This document shows, piece after piece, positions 1 through 11,100 of a stretch of 60,000 nt of DNA. Both the position numbers and the translations under genes were made by a program. Source of the stretch: Nematostella vectensis (Eukaryota > Cnidaria > Anthozoa > Actiniaria > Edwardsiidae). The notes under the pieces were generated by a model, which was not told where the DNA came from, ran no database searches, and saw nothing but the letters and a program-made list of their open reading frames with translations. Where the stretch lies: assembly GCF_932526225.1 (NCBI RefSeq), contig NC_064035.1, forward strand, positions 3,907,501-3,967,500, written 5' to 3'. Positions within the stretch are counted from its first letter, which is position 1; every line of letters begins with the position of its first letter.

Positions 1-3000
1 CAGGGGCGCCAATGGGTCCCTAAGATTAAAAATAGATTATTAAAAATTTATGATGCTATAGCATAAATGCCAAAGAAATAACGTACTGGGGGTCCTGAGG
101 GTCCAGCTTCTCCCTTCTCTCCTTGCTCACCGGGAGCACCCTGTAACGAAGCAGAGCAGGAACGTCATGCACGTTATCAATCTCTTTATCAACTCAACAA
201 TCACATACAGAAAATCCGTCGATTCCAGGACTTCCTGGTGGTCCGGATGCTCCTCTTCGTCCCTGCGAAAAGATAAATGGGTCGTCATGACTTGCCAAGT
301 ATGCAAGGAATCCATGCATGGGACGTGTGTCATCTTACCGCTGATCCAGATTCACCGGGAAGACCGACCTCTCCACGCTGACCTCTGGGCCCCTGAGACG
401 CATAAATGAGCTCTAAGCGGAGTCTTGAATAATAGCAACAACAACGACTTCGTCAACAACAACATTTTCAACAACAACGATATCGTCAACAACAACATTT
501 TCAACAACAATGATATCGTCAACAACAACATTTTCAACAACAACGATATCGTCAACAACAACAACATCATCAACAAAAGCAACATCTTCAACAACAACAA
601 CAACAACACATCGTCAACAAAAACAGCATTGTCAATGACCACATCGTCAACAACGACATCTTTAACAACAGCGACATCGTCAACAACAACAACACCAACA
701 ATAGTCAATAACAATAACAACATCGTTTACAACAACGACAACATTGTTAAAACATCGTTAACACAACAACAACATATTTAACAACAGCGACAACAATAAC
801 GATGATAACAACATTAACTCACATCAGAACCACGAGGTCCAGGAAGACCTGGACTTCCTCTGGGACCCTGAAAAAAAGAGAATTGTGTCAAGTTAACCTG
901 TGGCAATCCCGGATTTCTCGGCAAGAAATGCCGACGGAGGAAAGAGGCGACATAAGAAGACGAGGAGATAAAAAGAAAAAGGGGAGATAAGAAGAGCAGA
1001 CGAGTGGAGATGGAGGAAAGAGTCGAGATAAGAAGAGAAGACGAGTGGAGATAGAGGTAAGAGGGGGATAAGAAGAAAAGAAGAGTGGGGATGGAGGAAA
1101 GAGGGGAGATAAGAAGAGAAGACAAATGGAGATACAAGAAAGAGGGGAGATAAGAAGAAAGGTGGAGATAGAGGAAAGGGGGGAGATAAGAAGAGAAGAC
1201 GGGTGGATATGGAGGAAAGAGGGGAGATAAGAATAGATGACGAGTGGGGATAGAGGAAAGAGGGGAGATAGGAAGAGAAGACGAGTGGAGATAGAGGAAA
1301 GAGGGGAGATAAGAAGAGAAGACGGGTAGAGATAGAGGAAAGAGAGGAAATAAGACGAGATGCGCCACTTACTGGAGCACCATTGGATCCTTTGATGCCA
1401 GCGGCCAAGTCGTTTGGATCAGGTCCTTTGATACCACCGGCAGCCTGAAATTATTTAAGATAATGATTTCAAACGGATGCAAAATAAGTTATGTTTGAAA
1501 ATGATTGTTTTTGCTCTTTTGAACTACACCGTACCTGCGTGGATCCTCCAGGGGGTCCTTGTGGTCCTTGGTCTCCCTGTGGTCCAGGGTCTCCCCTCAT
1601 TCCTTGATTTCCGGGTTGTCCCTAAGATGAAAAAACATTACGGTTAAATAATAAAAAAAAGCCATCAAGTTCAACTGAAGTTCATGGTTACTTACATTGT
1701 ATCCCAATGGACCCGGCTTGCCTGCTTCTCCCGAGGGCCCTTGGTCACCCTGTGGTTACAAAGACGAAAAAAAGTCATGCTGTATTCTTCGGAGAAGAGA
1801 AACAGAGATGTGTGGCATTGAAACTTACAATGTCTCCAGGAGGGCCATCAGGACCCCTTTGTCCTTTCTAAAAGATAAAATAAGGTACTATGGTCATGAG
1901 GGGTAGAGACAAAACGAGAAAATAAGACAAATAGAAACAAAAACTATACAGACAACGAATTAATAGAATAAGACAATGTAGAAATCCTGATCAACGCTGA
2001 CCGACGCATAAAAGTAGTACAACGACAGACGATAAGAAAGATAGCACTAAAATACACCGGGCTTTACTTACAACGGGTGGGTATGTGGGAGCAGGTTCTG
2101 AAAGAAAAGGTACGTAAAAGACAAATCAGTTTCCAACAACTCGCTGGGAGCTTATCCCTGCTTATCCCGACTTTTTCGTTTAGACGCACCCGTATCTCGA
2201 CATTTGGTTGGTAAGAGGATTAGTTAAAAAGAATATCTTTAGCAAGAGTATAAATTGATTTATAACAAGAGTAAAAATTAATTTACAAACTTTAATAAAA
2301 TATGAGGCATTTGCTTGGCAACTTTATTCGCCGAAAATTTCACGGCGCAAAACACCGAAAATTTCCATACAGTGGTTAGAGGAAGATCATGAATTCTGGT
2401 TTATTATCATATTATTATAAAGCTTTGAATTAAAAAAAAATTGCTAATTTATTTAAACGAAAGTGGTGTTTATTCTTCTTGCAGTGATGCAACCACTTCA
2501 TTCATCGCAGTTGCTTATGGGAAGGGTGGTTTCTATGGTGACGGTTTCTCGGCACGGCTTGTGGCTTGAATGTGACGCCACTCACTAATGCATTGGTAAA
2601 CGCAGCCATTGTAGCAGCATATCGTCCCCTGCGTCAAGCAGTCACTGTCCACCACACATTCGTTCTTCACCATATTTGGACACTCCGGAGGCTTTCTTAT
2701 TGGACATTGGGCTGCAATAAAAGGAAATAAAATGGTGATGAATAGGATGACTGTTTGGAAACCATATACATTAAAAACTGTTTTCAAAATTGAATTTAAT
2801 CTTATGTTAGAAAATATCTTATGTAGGCTTATCAAGCGAAAGGTTAGGGTTTTGCTGACAAAAGTGATATATACAAAAGCACCTTAACTTCATAACATGA
2901 GTTTTAAAAGCACGAGATAAGAACTGCGAATTAAGATCTCGGTTTGTTCGCCAGCGCATCTAGGTGCAGCGCATACATTAAAGTCGGAGATTGATGGATT

Positions 3001-5706
3001 AAAAAGCATTAAGTCTTTTTTAAGAGTTCTTTCGCCGTAGGAAGCTCAATTACTACCCCCTGTAGAATGCCTTGGAGGTAGAACAAGGATGGGAGAACGT
3101 CGGTGATCGTTTGAGTGTGCTTTGTTTGTTATCATCTCAATCAACACCTTTTGTTCTATGACTCGCTTGTCCGGGACATCTAGCAGTGGTGTGATTTTTT
3201 TTTTTAATCGAGCTAGTTGGTTTACCTCATGGAGCCGTGGGAACAATGCTAGATTTTTCCTTATTTGTTTGCTAATAGCGATGGCTGGAAATATATGTTT
3301 CGTTACAAAATCACACCACAGTTAGATATTCCGTTAGTGGAATTTCTCGGTATCATTGTAGTTACTGTATTAATTCGGGGTCTAAGTTAGATTCTTGAAA
3401 AATAATTGTCCGTTCGTTCTTTGTGAAAGATTAAAGTTGGAATCGTATTTGGAATGTGTTTCCAGGAAAATGTATAGCCAGTCGAACACTATTAAACTGT
3501 TGCAGTTAAGTGGACAGGTACCGGACAAATAAAACTTTGCTAGTGGCTGGTTTAACGTTGTAAACCTCTAGATCGCGGAAGTGAACTAAGATTCAGCCTA
3601 AAAGGGCACGGAACTAGGCATGGGCGTAACAGATGATCTCCTGAAAACACGAAACAGAGCTAACAATCCTTAAAAATATTTTTAGATTGAAAAATATCAT
3701 TCTGGTCTAAATAACCGCGTACCGGGAACTATTAGGGAACTACAGGGGGTTGAAAGTCGTTTGTATAACCTTTGACAATGAAAAGCACGAACAGAACAAG
3801 AAAAGGATTACGCGAAAGAAAGCACGAAAGATTGAGACGCAAGCAGGATTGGTTAAAGCTCTAAGCGCAGTCAGTAGCTACCCAAATTATTGGAAAAAGG
3901 GACAAAAAGAAAGAAAAAAAAAAGTAAAAAAATTTCCTAACTTGTGGTTATTACGTCAGCAAGCAAATAAATAAGAGCTCTATCGGTAGTGTCTTACCTT
4001 TTTACATTCGGGTCCATTCTCAACTCGGCCAAGGACCAAACACAGGAGAAGGTTCAAAGCCGCGCGCACGCGTTATCATAGCGTTGTTCCCAGACTTCCA
4101 CGGTGCAAAACAACTGGCGCCAAAACTCAAAGAAGCTGAGGAAGTGTTTCCCCGCTTATCATCTGGGTACAATGACTATAAAGTTGTCTTTATATTAAGG
4201 CATCAAGCTTGCCCTCGTCTTCAAAGTGATGATTTAAATCATATACGAGAAGAATGATTGAACATTTCTGTAAAAAACTCAATAAAGTTTTTACATCAAA
4301 AGAATATTTCATTTTTAATTAATTTTTGTTTGCTTTGTTCACTTTTTCTTAAACAACATAATTTCTTTTTGTAATTGCTTTTTTTATGAAAAACCTTTAA
4401 AAAAAACCAACAGACACAAACATATTTTTGTAGCATATAAATTTCTTTTTATATACAATAGAGACTGAAAACTGTATTGAAGATTTGAAGCGTATTGAAG
4501 CAAGGTATAACACTGACCCGGGATTCGTGCAGGGAAACTATTTGAGTATCAGGTTACACACCATAATGGTATACAATCGCACGAAGTGCTTCCAAAAACC
4601 TAAACTATGACTCTTATTCGTGTTTATGATAAAAAAGAATTAACATTGCAAACAATAGAAGTGAAATATAAAGCAGATAATTCTTAAACTCTTGCTAGAA
4701 CCTAGTAGATGAATTACAATCGTTTATTGTCATCAGAATCAAGATGGCGGGCCTCTCAAGTAAAGGAATTCACGCTGCCTCACGTCAAATTTACATTCAT
4801 AGACCTCTAGAATTGAACCCACAATTCTTTCAGATTCTCGATTTGAAAATTCTTCAAAGGAACATATCTAGAATTTACCATTTGGCGTGCAAGAGGACGC
4901 ATTATTTTTACCATTCTCAGTGTGATAGACAAAGAGGGTATTGTTTACGGCAAAGAGGTATTCGTAGATATAAATTTTTTTGGGGGGGTCCAACATTAGT
5001 AAAAATGAAAATGAAGTCAATAATGCAAAACGTATTATCATTTCTAATTTTACAGAAGACTTTTCTTTTTCATTAATTAATTTATTGAGTTCGCGTGAGC
5101 TGTCTTTGACTTTTTTGTAGTAAACATACATTACAAAAAAACATTAAAATTTATCTTTTGTAATTCTATATTTTTTCTTTAGAAGGTTGTCGAAATTTAA
5201 ATGATTAAGTCCTCTGGTTAGTGATTTTAGAACGGTTGAATGAAATATGTGAAGCATTTTGCGAAAACTGATCCATGAAGGCTTGAGATCGACCAAGATG
5301 GGGAAACTGATGGGGAACAACCACCGGCACCATACATACCAAGAAAACAAAGACTTTATAAAGGCGCACAGTAAATGGCAAATGTCTCATTATGGCAACA
5401 CAGGCAAAGCGTAAAGGTACCAAGGGCCCATTTGAGATCACAAAGTCATTGTCCTTGCATCGCGACGACCTTGTACAAACGCTAGAGTCCATTTACCGGA
5501 CCGGTAGTTATTATACCACCCTTACATGGAACCCATATTCCCAATTTTATATGTGTGAGGATAGTATAATTGACGAGAGACGATTTGGTATAACCAAGTG
5601 TGCGTCCCAGGGATGTAGAGGTCTTTATAGCCGTTGTGAACTCACCTTGTGCCTCTACGGCAATAAATAAAAGCCCAACGAGCAAAATCCAAGTAAGAGA
5701 AGCCAT
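1..5706 (-). CDS. Fibrillar-type collagen with N-terminal WAP domain (5' part, runs off left edge)
   Basis: Extracellular matrix procollagen. Exons, in transcript order: 5706-5646, 2711-2586, 2097-2072, 1867-1829, 1749-1696, 1621-1535, 1444-1373, 867-823, 392-339, 262-209, 140-87, 19-1; all are GT-AG and reading phases agree. Exon 1 starts at MASLTWILLVGLLFIAVEA, a clear signal peptide. Exon 2 encodes an eight-cysteine WAP (four-disulfide core) domain. A short Pro-rich linker follows, then about 19 Gly-X-Y triplets (minor helix), a non-collagenous telopeptide-like break (around GGIKGPDPNDLAAGIKG, with lysines that could form crosslinks), and the start of the main triple helix. Several helical exons are exactly 54 bp, with 45-bp relatives, as in fibrillar collagens. 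The WAP-minor helix-break-major helix order matches cnidarian fibrillar procollagens (family knowledge). The C-propeptide lies outside the window, so the exact paralogue cannot be named. Confidence 0.87.
424..800 (+). repeat. AAC/CAA-rich trinucleotide repeat in a collagen intron
   Basis: Degenerate (AAC)n/(CAA)n tract interspersed with ATCGTC and TTTTC segments, between collagen exons 867-823 and 392-339. Asn-rich (+) and Leu/Val-rich (-) reading frames across it are by-products of the repeat. Confidence 0.85.
935..1355 (+). repeat. Purine-rich minisatellite (about 40-bp unit) in a collagen intron
   Basis: About ten imperfect copies of a unit containing gaggggagataagaagaga and gacgagtggagatagaggaa. 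It is strongly purine-rich on + and therefore pyrimidine-rich on the transcribed minus strand, filling most of the intron between exons 1444-1373 and 867-823. Such mirror-like homopurine tracts can form triplex DNA (general knowledge). Confidence 0.85.
2586..2711 (-). other. WAP four-disulfide-core domain exon of the collagen gene
   Basis: A 126-bp exon, phase 1 at both ends, so it is a symmetrical module. Its eight cysteines follow the WAP spacing C-x7-C-x7-C-x5-C-x6-CC-x3-C-x3-C. The acceptor is ttgcag and the donor GTGAGT. A single WAP domain immediately after the signal peptide suggests a propeptide module removed or retained in the matrix; which of these cannot be seen here. Confidence 0.85.
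2712..5645 (-). other. First intron of the collagen gene
   Basis: A 2.9 kb intron between the signal-peptide exon and the WAP exon. It is AT-rich and I recognise no coding exon or named repeat in it. A donor-like AAAAAG|GTAAGA occurs near 3998 on the minus strand, but the sequence before it is not open in the required phase. Confidence 0.6.
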
Positions 5707-6940
5707 CCTTCCAGAGATCGCTCGGGTCCTAGCTGGTGGAAATGCGATCGATGCGCACTACTCACCAAAGCCTAGACCGATTGCTGACCGCCTCTCGAAG
5801 CAGGCTGCAACTAGCTTGGGGAAATCTGCGGTAGCTTCGAGGCGCGGCCAGACGGAACCTATAGACTGACGAGTAGAGAAGGCGATATTCTAACCATGCA
5901 ACCTGACACCCATCCTATTGTGATGCGTGAGCATGAATGTGATTAATTCAGACGCTAGACTAGACGTGAACTATTTATCTTTCAAGAAAAGGACTTTTAT
6001 GCGAGCACTGGAAGTATCATACGCGTAAACTGATGTGCGGACAGGATCTGATCACATAAAAGTGATGTCTTTTAGGTAAACATTTATGAATAAAACAACT
6101 CATTTATGCGCAAAAATCTACGTCTGCGTTTGTTTGCGACAATGGTCTTATAGTGAATCCACCAAAGAGGCTGCTTTCAAATGAAAACCTTGATAAGCTG
6201 AAAGAGATACAAGCCAGCACTGGAACTGTGCTCACCCAAACAGCTAAATTAAAGTAAAACTATACTCTGTTTAATACCATTACAAACGAATATTAATCAA
6301 TGTCCTACAAGAAGCAAGTGTAACGCTCAACTCTACGCGTATCGTGTTGCACCAGCAGCCTCAATGCCTATTCAGTGCGCCGCGCTTCGTCTGGGAGAAC
6401 AGGAGATATGACAACATCAACAGAACGCATCGTATTACCGTCACCTTTGCACTCGCTATTTCGCTACTTGACACGTTTTTTGTCACGCTACTTTGAGAGG
6501 GGTATTGCAGGTAAGAACGGGTGCAAACAACGTTTCTTATGATGTAGACGGCAGTGGCGGATCTATAGTTGTTTCAATAAATCTATGAAAATTTTCAAGC
6601 CCTCGAATGTTTGCCCCTAAGGTCGGTTCTATCAAACTCAAGGAAACATCCCTGGATCCGGCGGACACGTGAACTAAGAGGGTCGTCAATCTCTAAATGT
6701 ATATTAGGGGGGATGACTTGCATTTGTGGTGCCCACAGGACCAAGAGGTTCGTCCGATCCCTAGGGGGGGTTTCAGGGGATGACTTGCATTTATGATTGA
6801 CCAGAGAGCTAAGATCATGGACTTTCACTTTTCCAGAAAAGGAAACTATAATGATACTCAATACATTTACATTTATTTAAAAGCAGTATTAGTGCTATTT
6901 CCAAGCGTCCGCCTCGAATTAGCGCCCTTTCTAAGGCAAA
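5707..6940. other. Intergenic region upstream of the collagen gene
   Basis: Holds the collagen 5' UTR and promoter, which I cannot place precisely: there is no convincing TATA box at a fixed distance from the start codon at 5706. No gene or clear repeat family was recognised. Confidence 0.5.
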
Positions 6941-6949
6941 CAACATATA

Positions 6950-7757
6950 TATTATCAATCAATCAATCATCAATCAATCGTTTTAATAAACCACTTGCAG
7001 TCGTAACTAAATTACAGGTTTGTCAGCAACATCAACTAATAGCAACTAATACAAGCAACACAATATTCATTGGTACTTTACAGTGATAAAATTGTTGAAC
7101 CTATTAGTTCTGCCCGAGGAGGCGTGGCGCGACTTTGAACCAGCTCTGAGGTTGTACTTTAGGTCAGTCACCCCCGGCTCCTTAAGGATCCCGGACAGGA
7201 GACCGCGGGCTTTACAGCTGGTTACAAATTTCTTACAGGCCACCTCTCTTCTAAAACACAATGGTTCTAGTCTCGCTCGGGGTAGAGCTTCCTCATAAGT
7301 CACCCCAGGAAAGATGGTGCGCAGGGCCTTCCTCTGCACTGACTCCAGCAGCTCGCTGAGATAACCCGGCAGCGCGGCCCATGCTGGAGAGGCGTACTCG
7401 AGGGTTGAGCGTACAATGGAGCAGTATACTGTGACCAGGTCTTCGGAGGCGAGACCGCTCTTCTTCAGCACCCGAAGGCCGTAGAGACGCTTCATTGCTT
7501 TCTTGAATATGGTTTCGCAATGTAAATTCCATGACAGATCATCAGAGATGGAGACACCCAATAGCTTATAGCTTGAAACTCGCTCTATAACAAAACCGCC
7601 AATTAAGAGGGGGCTTAAAACCGTAGACTTATAATGCAAGAAATCGATTACCATTTCTTTACATTTCTTGGGGTTTAGTCGCATGCTTCGTTGTGTTGCG
7701 TAGCGACTGATGCCAGAAGCTACAATGCTACAACAAGCAATGACGTGCTTGTTGAAA
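6950..7757 (-). mobile_element. 5'-truncated non-LTR retrotransposon (LINE) fragment, reverse transcriptase C-terminal part
   Basis: The minus-strand reading frame from about 7757 to 7067 encodes the region after the RT catalytic motif. It contains MRLNPKKCKEM, YKLLGVSISDDLSW, MKRLYGLRVLKKSGL and IVRSTLEYASPAW, which are typical of the RT thumb and C-terminus in CR1/jockey-like LINEs. No catalytic FADD-type motif is present because the 5' end is cut off where a G-rich minisatellite starts. The 3' side ends in a short (TGAT)n-type tail at 6953-6983 (seen as tcaa repeats on +). It is the same family as the larger copy at 49-51 kb, which shares MRLNP-KCKEM, a thumb region and a similar ending RFN-F-TVKY. 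Dead on arrival by truncation. Confidence 0.88.
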
Positions 7758-7978
7758 AGGGTGGGGTATAACCCAACGGTGAGTTTGTTGAGGGGGGTGG
7801 GGTATAATCCAACTGGGGGTGTGTTGAGGAGGGTGGGGTATAACCCAACTGGGATCGTGTTGAGGGGGGTTGGGAATGACCTAAGTGTGTTGAGGTGGGG
7901 TATGACCCAAGTGTGTTAAGGGGGGTGGGGTATGACCCAACTGGGATCGTGTTGAGGTGGGTGGGTATAACACGACTG
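7750..7978 (+). repeat. G-rich minisatellite, about 36-bp unit
   Basis: About six imperfect units built on ttgaggggggtggggtat followed by aacccaactggg. It abuts the truncated 5' end of the LINE fragment. The runs of five to seven G could form G-quadruplexes on the + strand (inference). Confidence 0.85.
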
Positions 7979-8042
7979 GAAGGGAGTGCATGGAAAAGAG
8001 CAAATTGTTATCACAATAAGGATCAAATTCAGGAAAAACCCT

Positions 8043-8048
8043 TTTATT
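8043..8048 (-). promoter_or_regulatory. AATAAA polyadenylation signal of the BZW gene
   Basis: Reads tttatt on +, AATAAA on the transcribed strand, about 100 bases past the BZW stop codon at 8147-8149. Confidence 0.6.
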
Positions 8049-8146
8049 AGATTAAATTCGGCTAGCACTTGTGGGAGGTATATGATCGTGCTTGCATTGC
8101 CTATCTTTAGCCACACACATATTGCATACATGGTTCTAATAGCAAA

Positions 8147-11100
8147 CTAGTCCTCTTCTTCATCTTCTTCCTCGGACCCTGACTCTGTAAATAGATAAAT
8201 AAATAGGAATAGTGTGTTAGTTACATGTCTTTTAATGTAAAATACCCTTTATCCTCGAGCTAGCAGGAGACGGTCTCAGCAAAGTTAATGTTATACCTCT
8301 GCTTATGTGCAGAGGGTATATAACACACGACATTGAAACTGACCATGGTTAGTGTCAATGCAGTGTCAGAGCAAATTTTAAGAAATAATATATATATTAA
8401 GAAATATACATTTATATATTAAGAAATATACAATGGCGCACAGAGTGCATTCTTTTATCAAACCTTGCCAGACCAAACGTAAGGAACAGGTCAAAGAAAG
8501 GGGGAAATAGGACATGACAAAAAAAACTTGACATGACGTTTCCAATAAGCTCATTTCACATCAAATAAGGCGGAAAATTCTCCTAAGTACTATGAGAGTA
8601 ATATCAGACAAATTGTATCTTCTTTCTCCATCTCTTCAAAGTGTGCATGTTCAGGGTATTTCCATCATGTCGGGAAAAAGAGAATTGTTTTGGGTTATTG
8701 AACTGGGATTCACTGTCAGCTTAATCTTCCTTTAAACATCTAATGATCTGTGACTGATGTGGATGCCATACACACCTTCTTCAGCAGACTGGAGCCACTC
8801 TATCATCTTCTTCATCTGCTCCAGAAACATGCTCTTCCCTTTGGTTGAGTTTTCTCCTTTGTACCATGCAATGATGGAGTCTTCACTTAAAATGTCAGCT
8901 GTGTTCATAAGGGCAAAGTCAGTCAGAGAAAAAGACTACTACAGTAAAATCCCATGAGTAAAAAAACTTTTATTTTTTAAATGGAAAATCCCTACTCCAA
9001 CAAGTAGGATTCTTGTATAGCTAAGTGATTCGGGAAATAAGAACCTGCTTTTTGTTTTTTAGTTTTTTTTTAAATTCATTTTTGGTTTTGTTTTAGGGGG
9101 TTGAAACCACCAATTTTTGTGGTTCTTAAATTTTAGGTCTTAACTTGCATAAAATGTAAAGAAACTTACTTTTGTAAAAGAGAAGAACGATTTTCTGGAA
9201 CACTTTCATAAAGTTCATATTGTCATAACAATACTCCTGTGCAAATCATAAAATATATTAAGTAATCAACAAGTAAGATAATGCAATGCAAGAGCATTTT
9301 TTGTGATAAATGATTCAATGGTTCAAGACTAAATCAGACCTGAACTTTAATGAGGAGATTTTTCTCTGACTTGGCAGTAGTTGTGAAGGCTGCTAGTAAA
9401 GGTGCATACATCTAAAAACAAAAATCAGAAGAGTGCATATAAAAATAATATAAGGGATATTCGTGAAATAACAGTTAAAGATGGATACGCTATAGATTTA
9501 CCTCCCGGCCCTTGGCTTTTCCTCTACTGCTACATCTTCAAAATTCTACGCGGGCACATACACAAGGGGGGTGCACAGGGTGTGTGGTGTGCACCCTCCC
9601 CCCTGGGCGGCCAAAACACATTCATATGATTCCTATGACTGTGCACCCCTCCTCAGCCAATCCTGGGTACGCGCCAGCCAAAAAACAAACCTTGAGATGG
9701 CGAAGTGCCTGCTCCGCTACCAGCTCCTCTTTCTTGTTCCACTCAACAGACTGCATGATCACTTTCCAAATCTAACCAAATAATTCTCTGTCCTTAACTG
9801 GTAGTAATATGACTTTATTTAAAATGAGGGTAGCATATAATAGCTATAAGATAATAAACTAGTGCCCATGTTTAAAATACATACAACTAGATTGTGAGAA
9901 ATACATTAAAAACACTATTTCAAGAGCTATTAGGAATACGCCATGGATTAGTGTTCTGGAATCCAAATGAAACCAATTTTTTGTATTTAATCATTAATCA
10001 AAGGACATCTCCCCTGTTATAATAAAGACTTCCCAGCAAACTTACTAGAAAAACAACCTCTTCCTCCAAGAGATCAGCTTTTTTCATCTCCTCTTTACAC
10101 GTTGAGATCATCTGTAATAAAAAAAAGTGTCTCAAATTTCTAGTAGTATCTGATTGTAAGAACCCCAGGTTTAAATTCTCACTCACCCACTCACTACCCA
10201 TTTACCTCATATTTCCACTTAAATGGCAGGTATGATGTTATTCTGACATGCAAAATGAGTTCTCATTCTGCTGTTTTTTTGTTGTTTTTTTTTTGCATTT
10301 TAACAAAAGAATGAACACAACTGAATTTAACAGGAGATTTTTAGTCAAAGATAAGTAAAACACAAAAGAGTACTCACGTCCTTGACAGGAGTCTCTCCAT
10401 TGAGCATTTCTTTCAGTTGTGTTTGCAGCTGGCGTCTTGTATTGGCAGTTTTTTGTGCTAACTGAAGATGGAAGACAAATTCATAAGTGGCAGTTAATTA
10501 CCAAGTGAATATGAGGGTTTCTGCATTAACTTAAAACCATCTAAACAAAGTCACAGAGTAAAATAAATGCAATGAAATGAAATGCTTAGTCAAAAAAGTG
10601 GTGATAGAAGTAAATAAATTCGGTTGCGGTTACCCTGCTACTTGAGGCAAAGCCAATAAAATGAAATAAAATAAAAATAAAATGTAAGGTGGTGGTGGTG
10701 GGGTCTTGCACTATGGGGATATTCCACAATACCTTGATGACCTTATTTACCTGGAATGAAACCATTTTCTCCAGTCCATGTGCCTTGAAGTGTTTTTCAA
10801 AGTGCTCTACAGTTTGCTTGTTTGGAGGAAAGAACATCTGTAATAAAAGATTTTGTAAATATAAAAAAACAATCCACATGAGACAAAAATTAAAAGGACA
10901 AAAAAATGTGGAAGTCATAGAATAAAAACAAACCATGTAAGCCACAAAAGCTTAGTTTTATAAGCTCCTCCTTTTTAAGACATGTAAGAAATTTATCTAT
11001 GTAGACTGCAAAGCTCCAAAATCACCCTCAAAATGGGGGGGGGACTTTTCTTTTCCAGTGATCAAATTTGATGACGGTCAAATTGGTGTCAGTATCACTC

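Noticed and set aside
352-781. Asn-rich and Leu-rich reading frames
   Set aside because: Products of the (AAC)n repeat in a collagen intron.
814-1408. Two long minus frames rich in SSYLPSFLY repeats
   Set aside because: Translations of the GA/CT minisatellite joined to genuine collagen exons; splice sites and Gly-X-Y phase place the exons at 867-823 and 1444-1373 only.
3998-4080. Extra collagen exon with signal-like LNLLLCLVLGRVENGPECKK
   Set aside because: A good donor exists, but the frame needed to link exon 1 (phase 1) and exon 2 contains a stop, and no start codon precedes the signal-like frame.
5392-5670. 92-aa plus-strand frame across the collagen signal exon
   Set aside because: It is antisense to the splice-supported collagen exon 1 and has no recognisable similarity.
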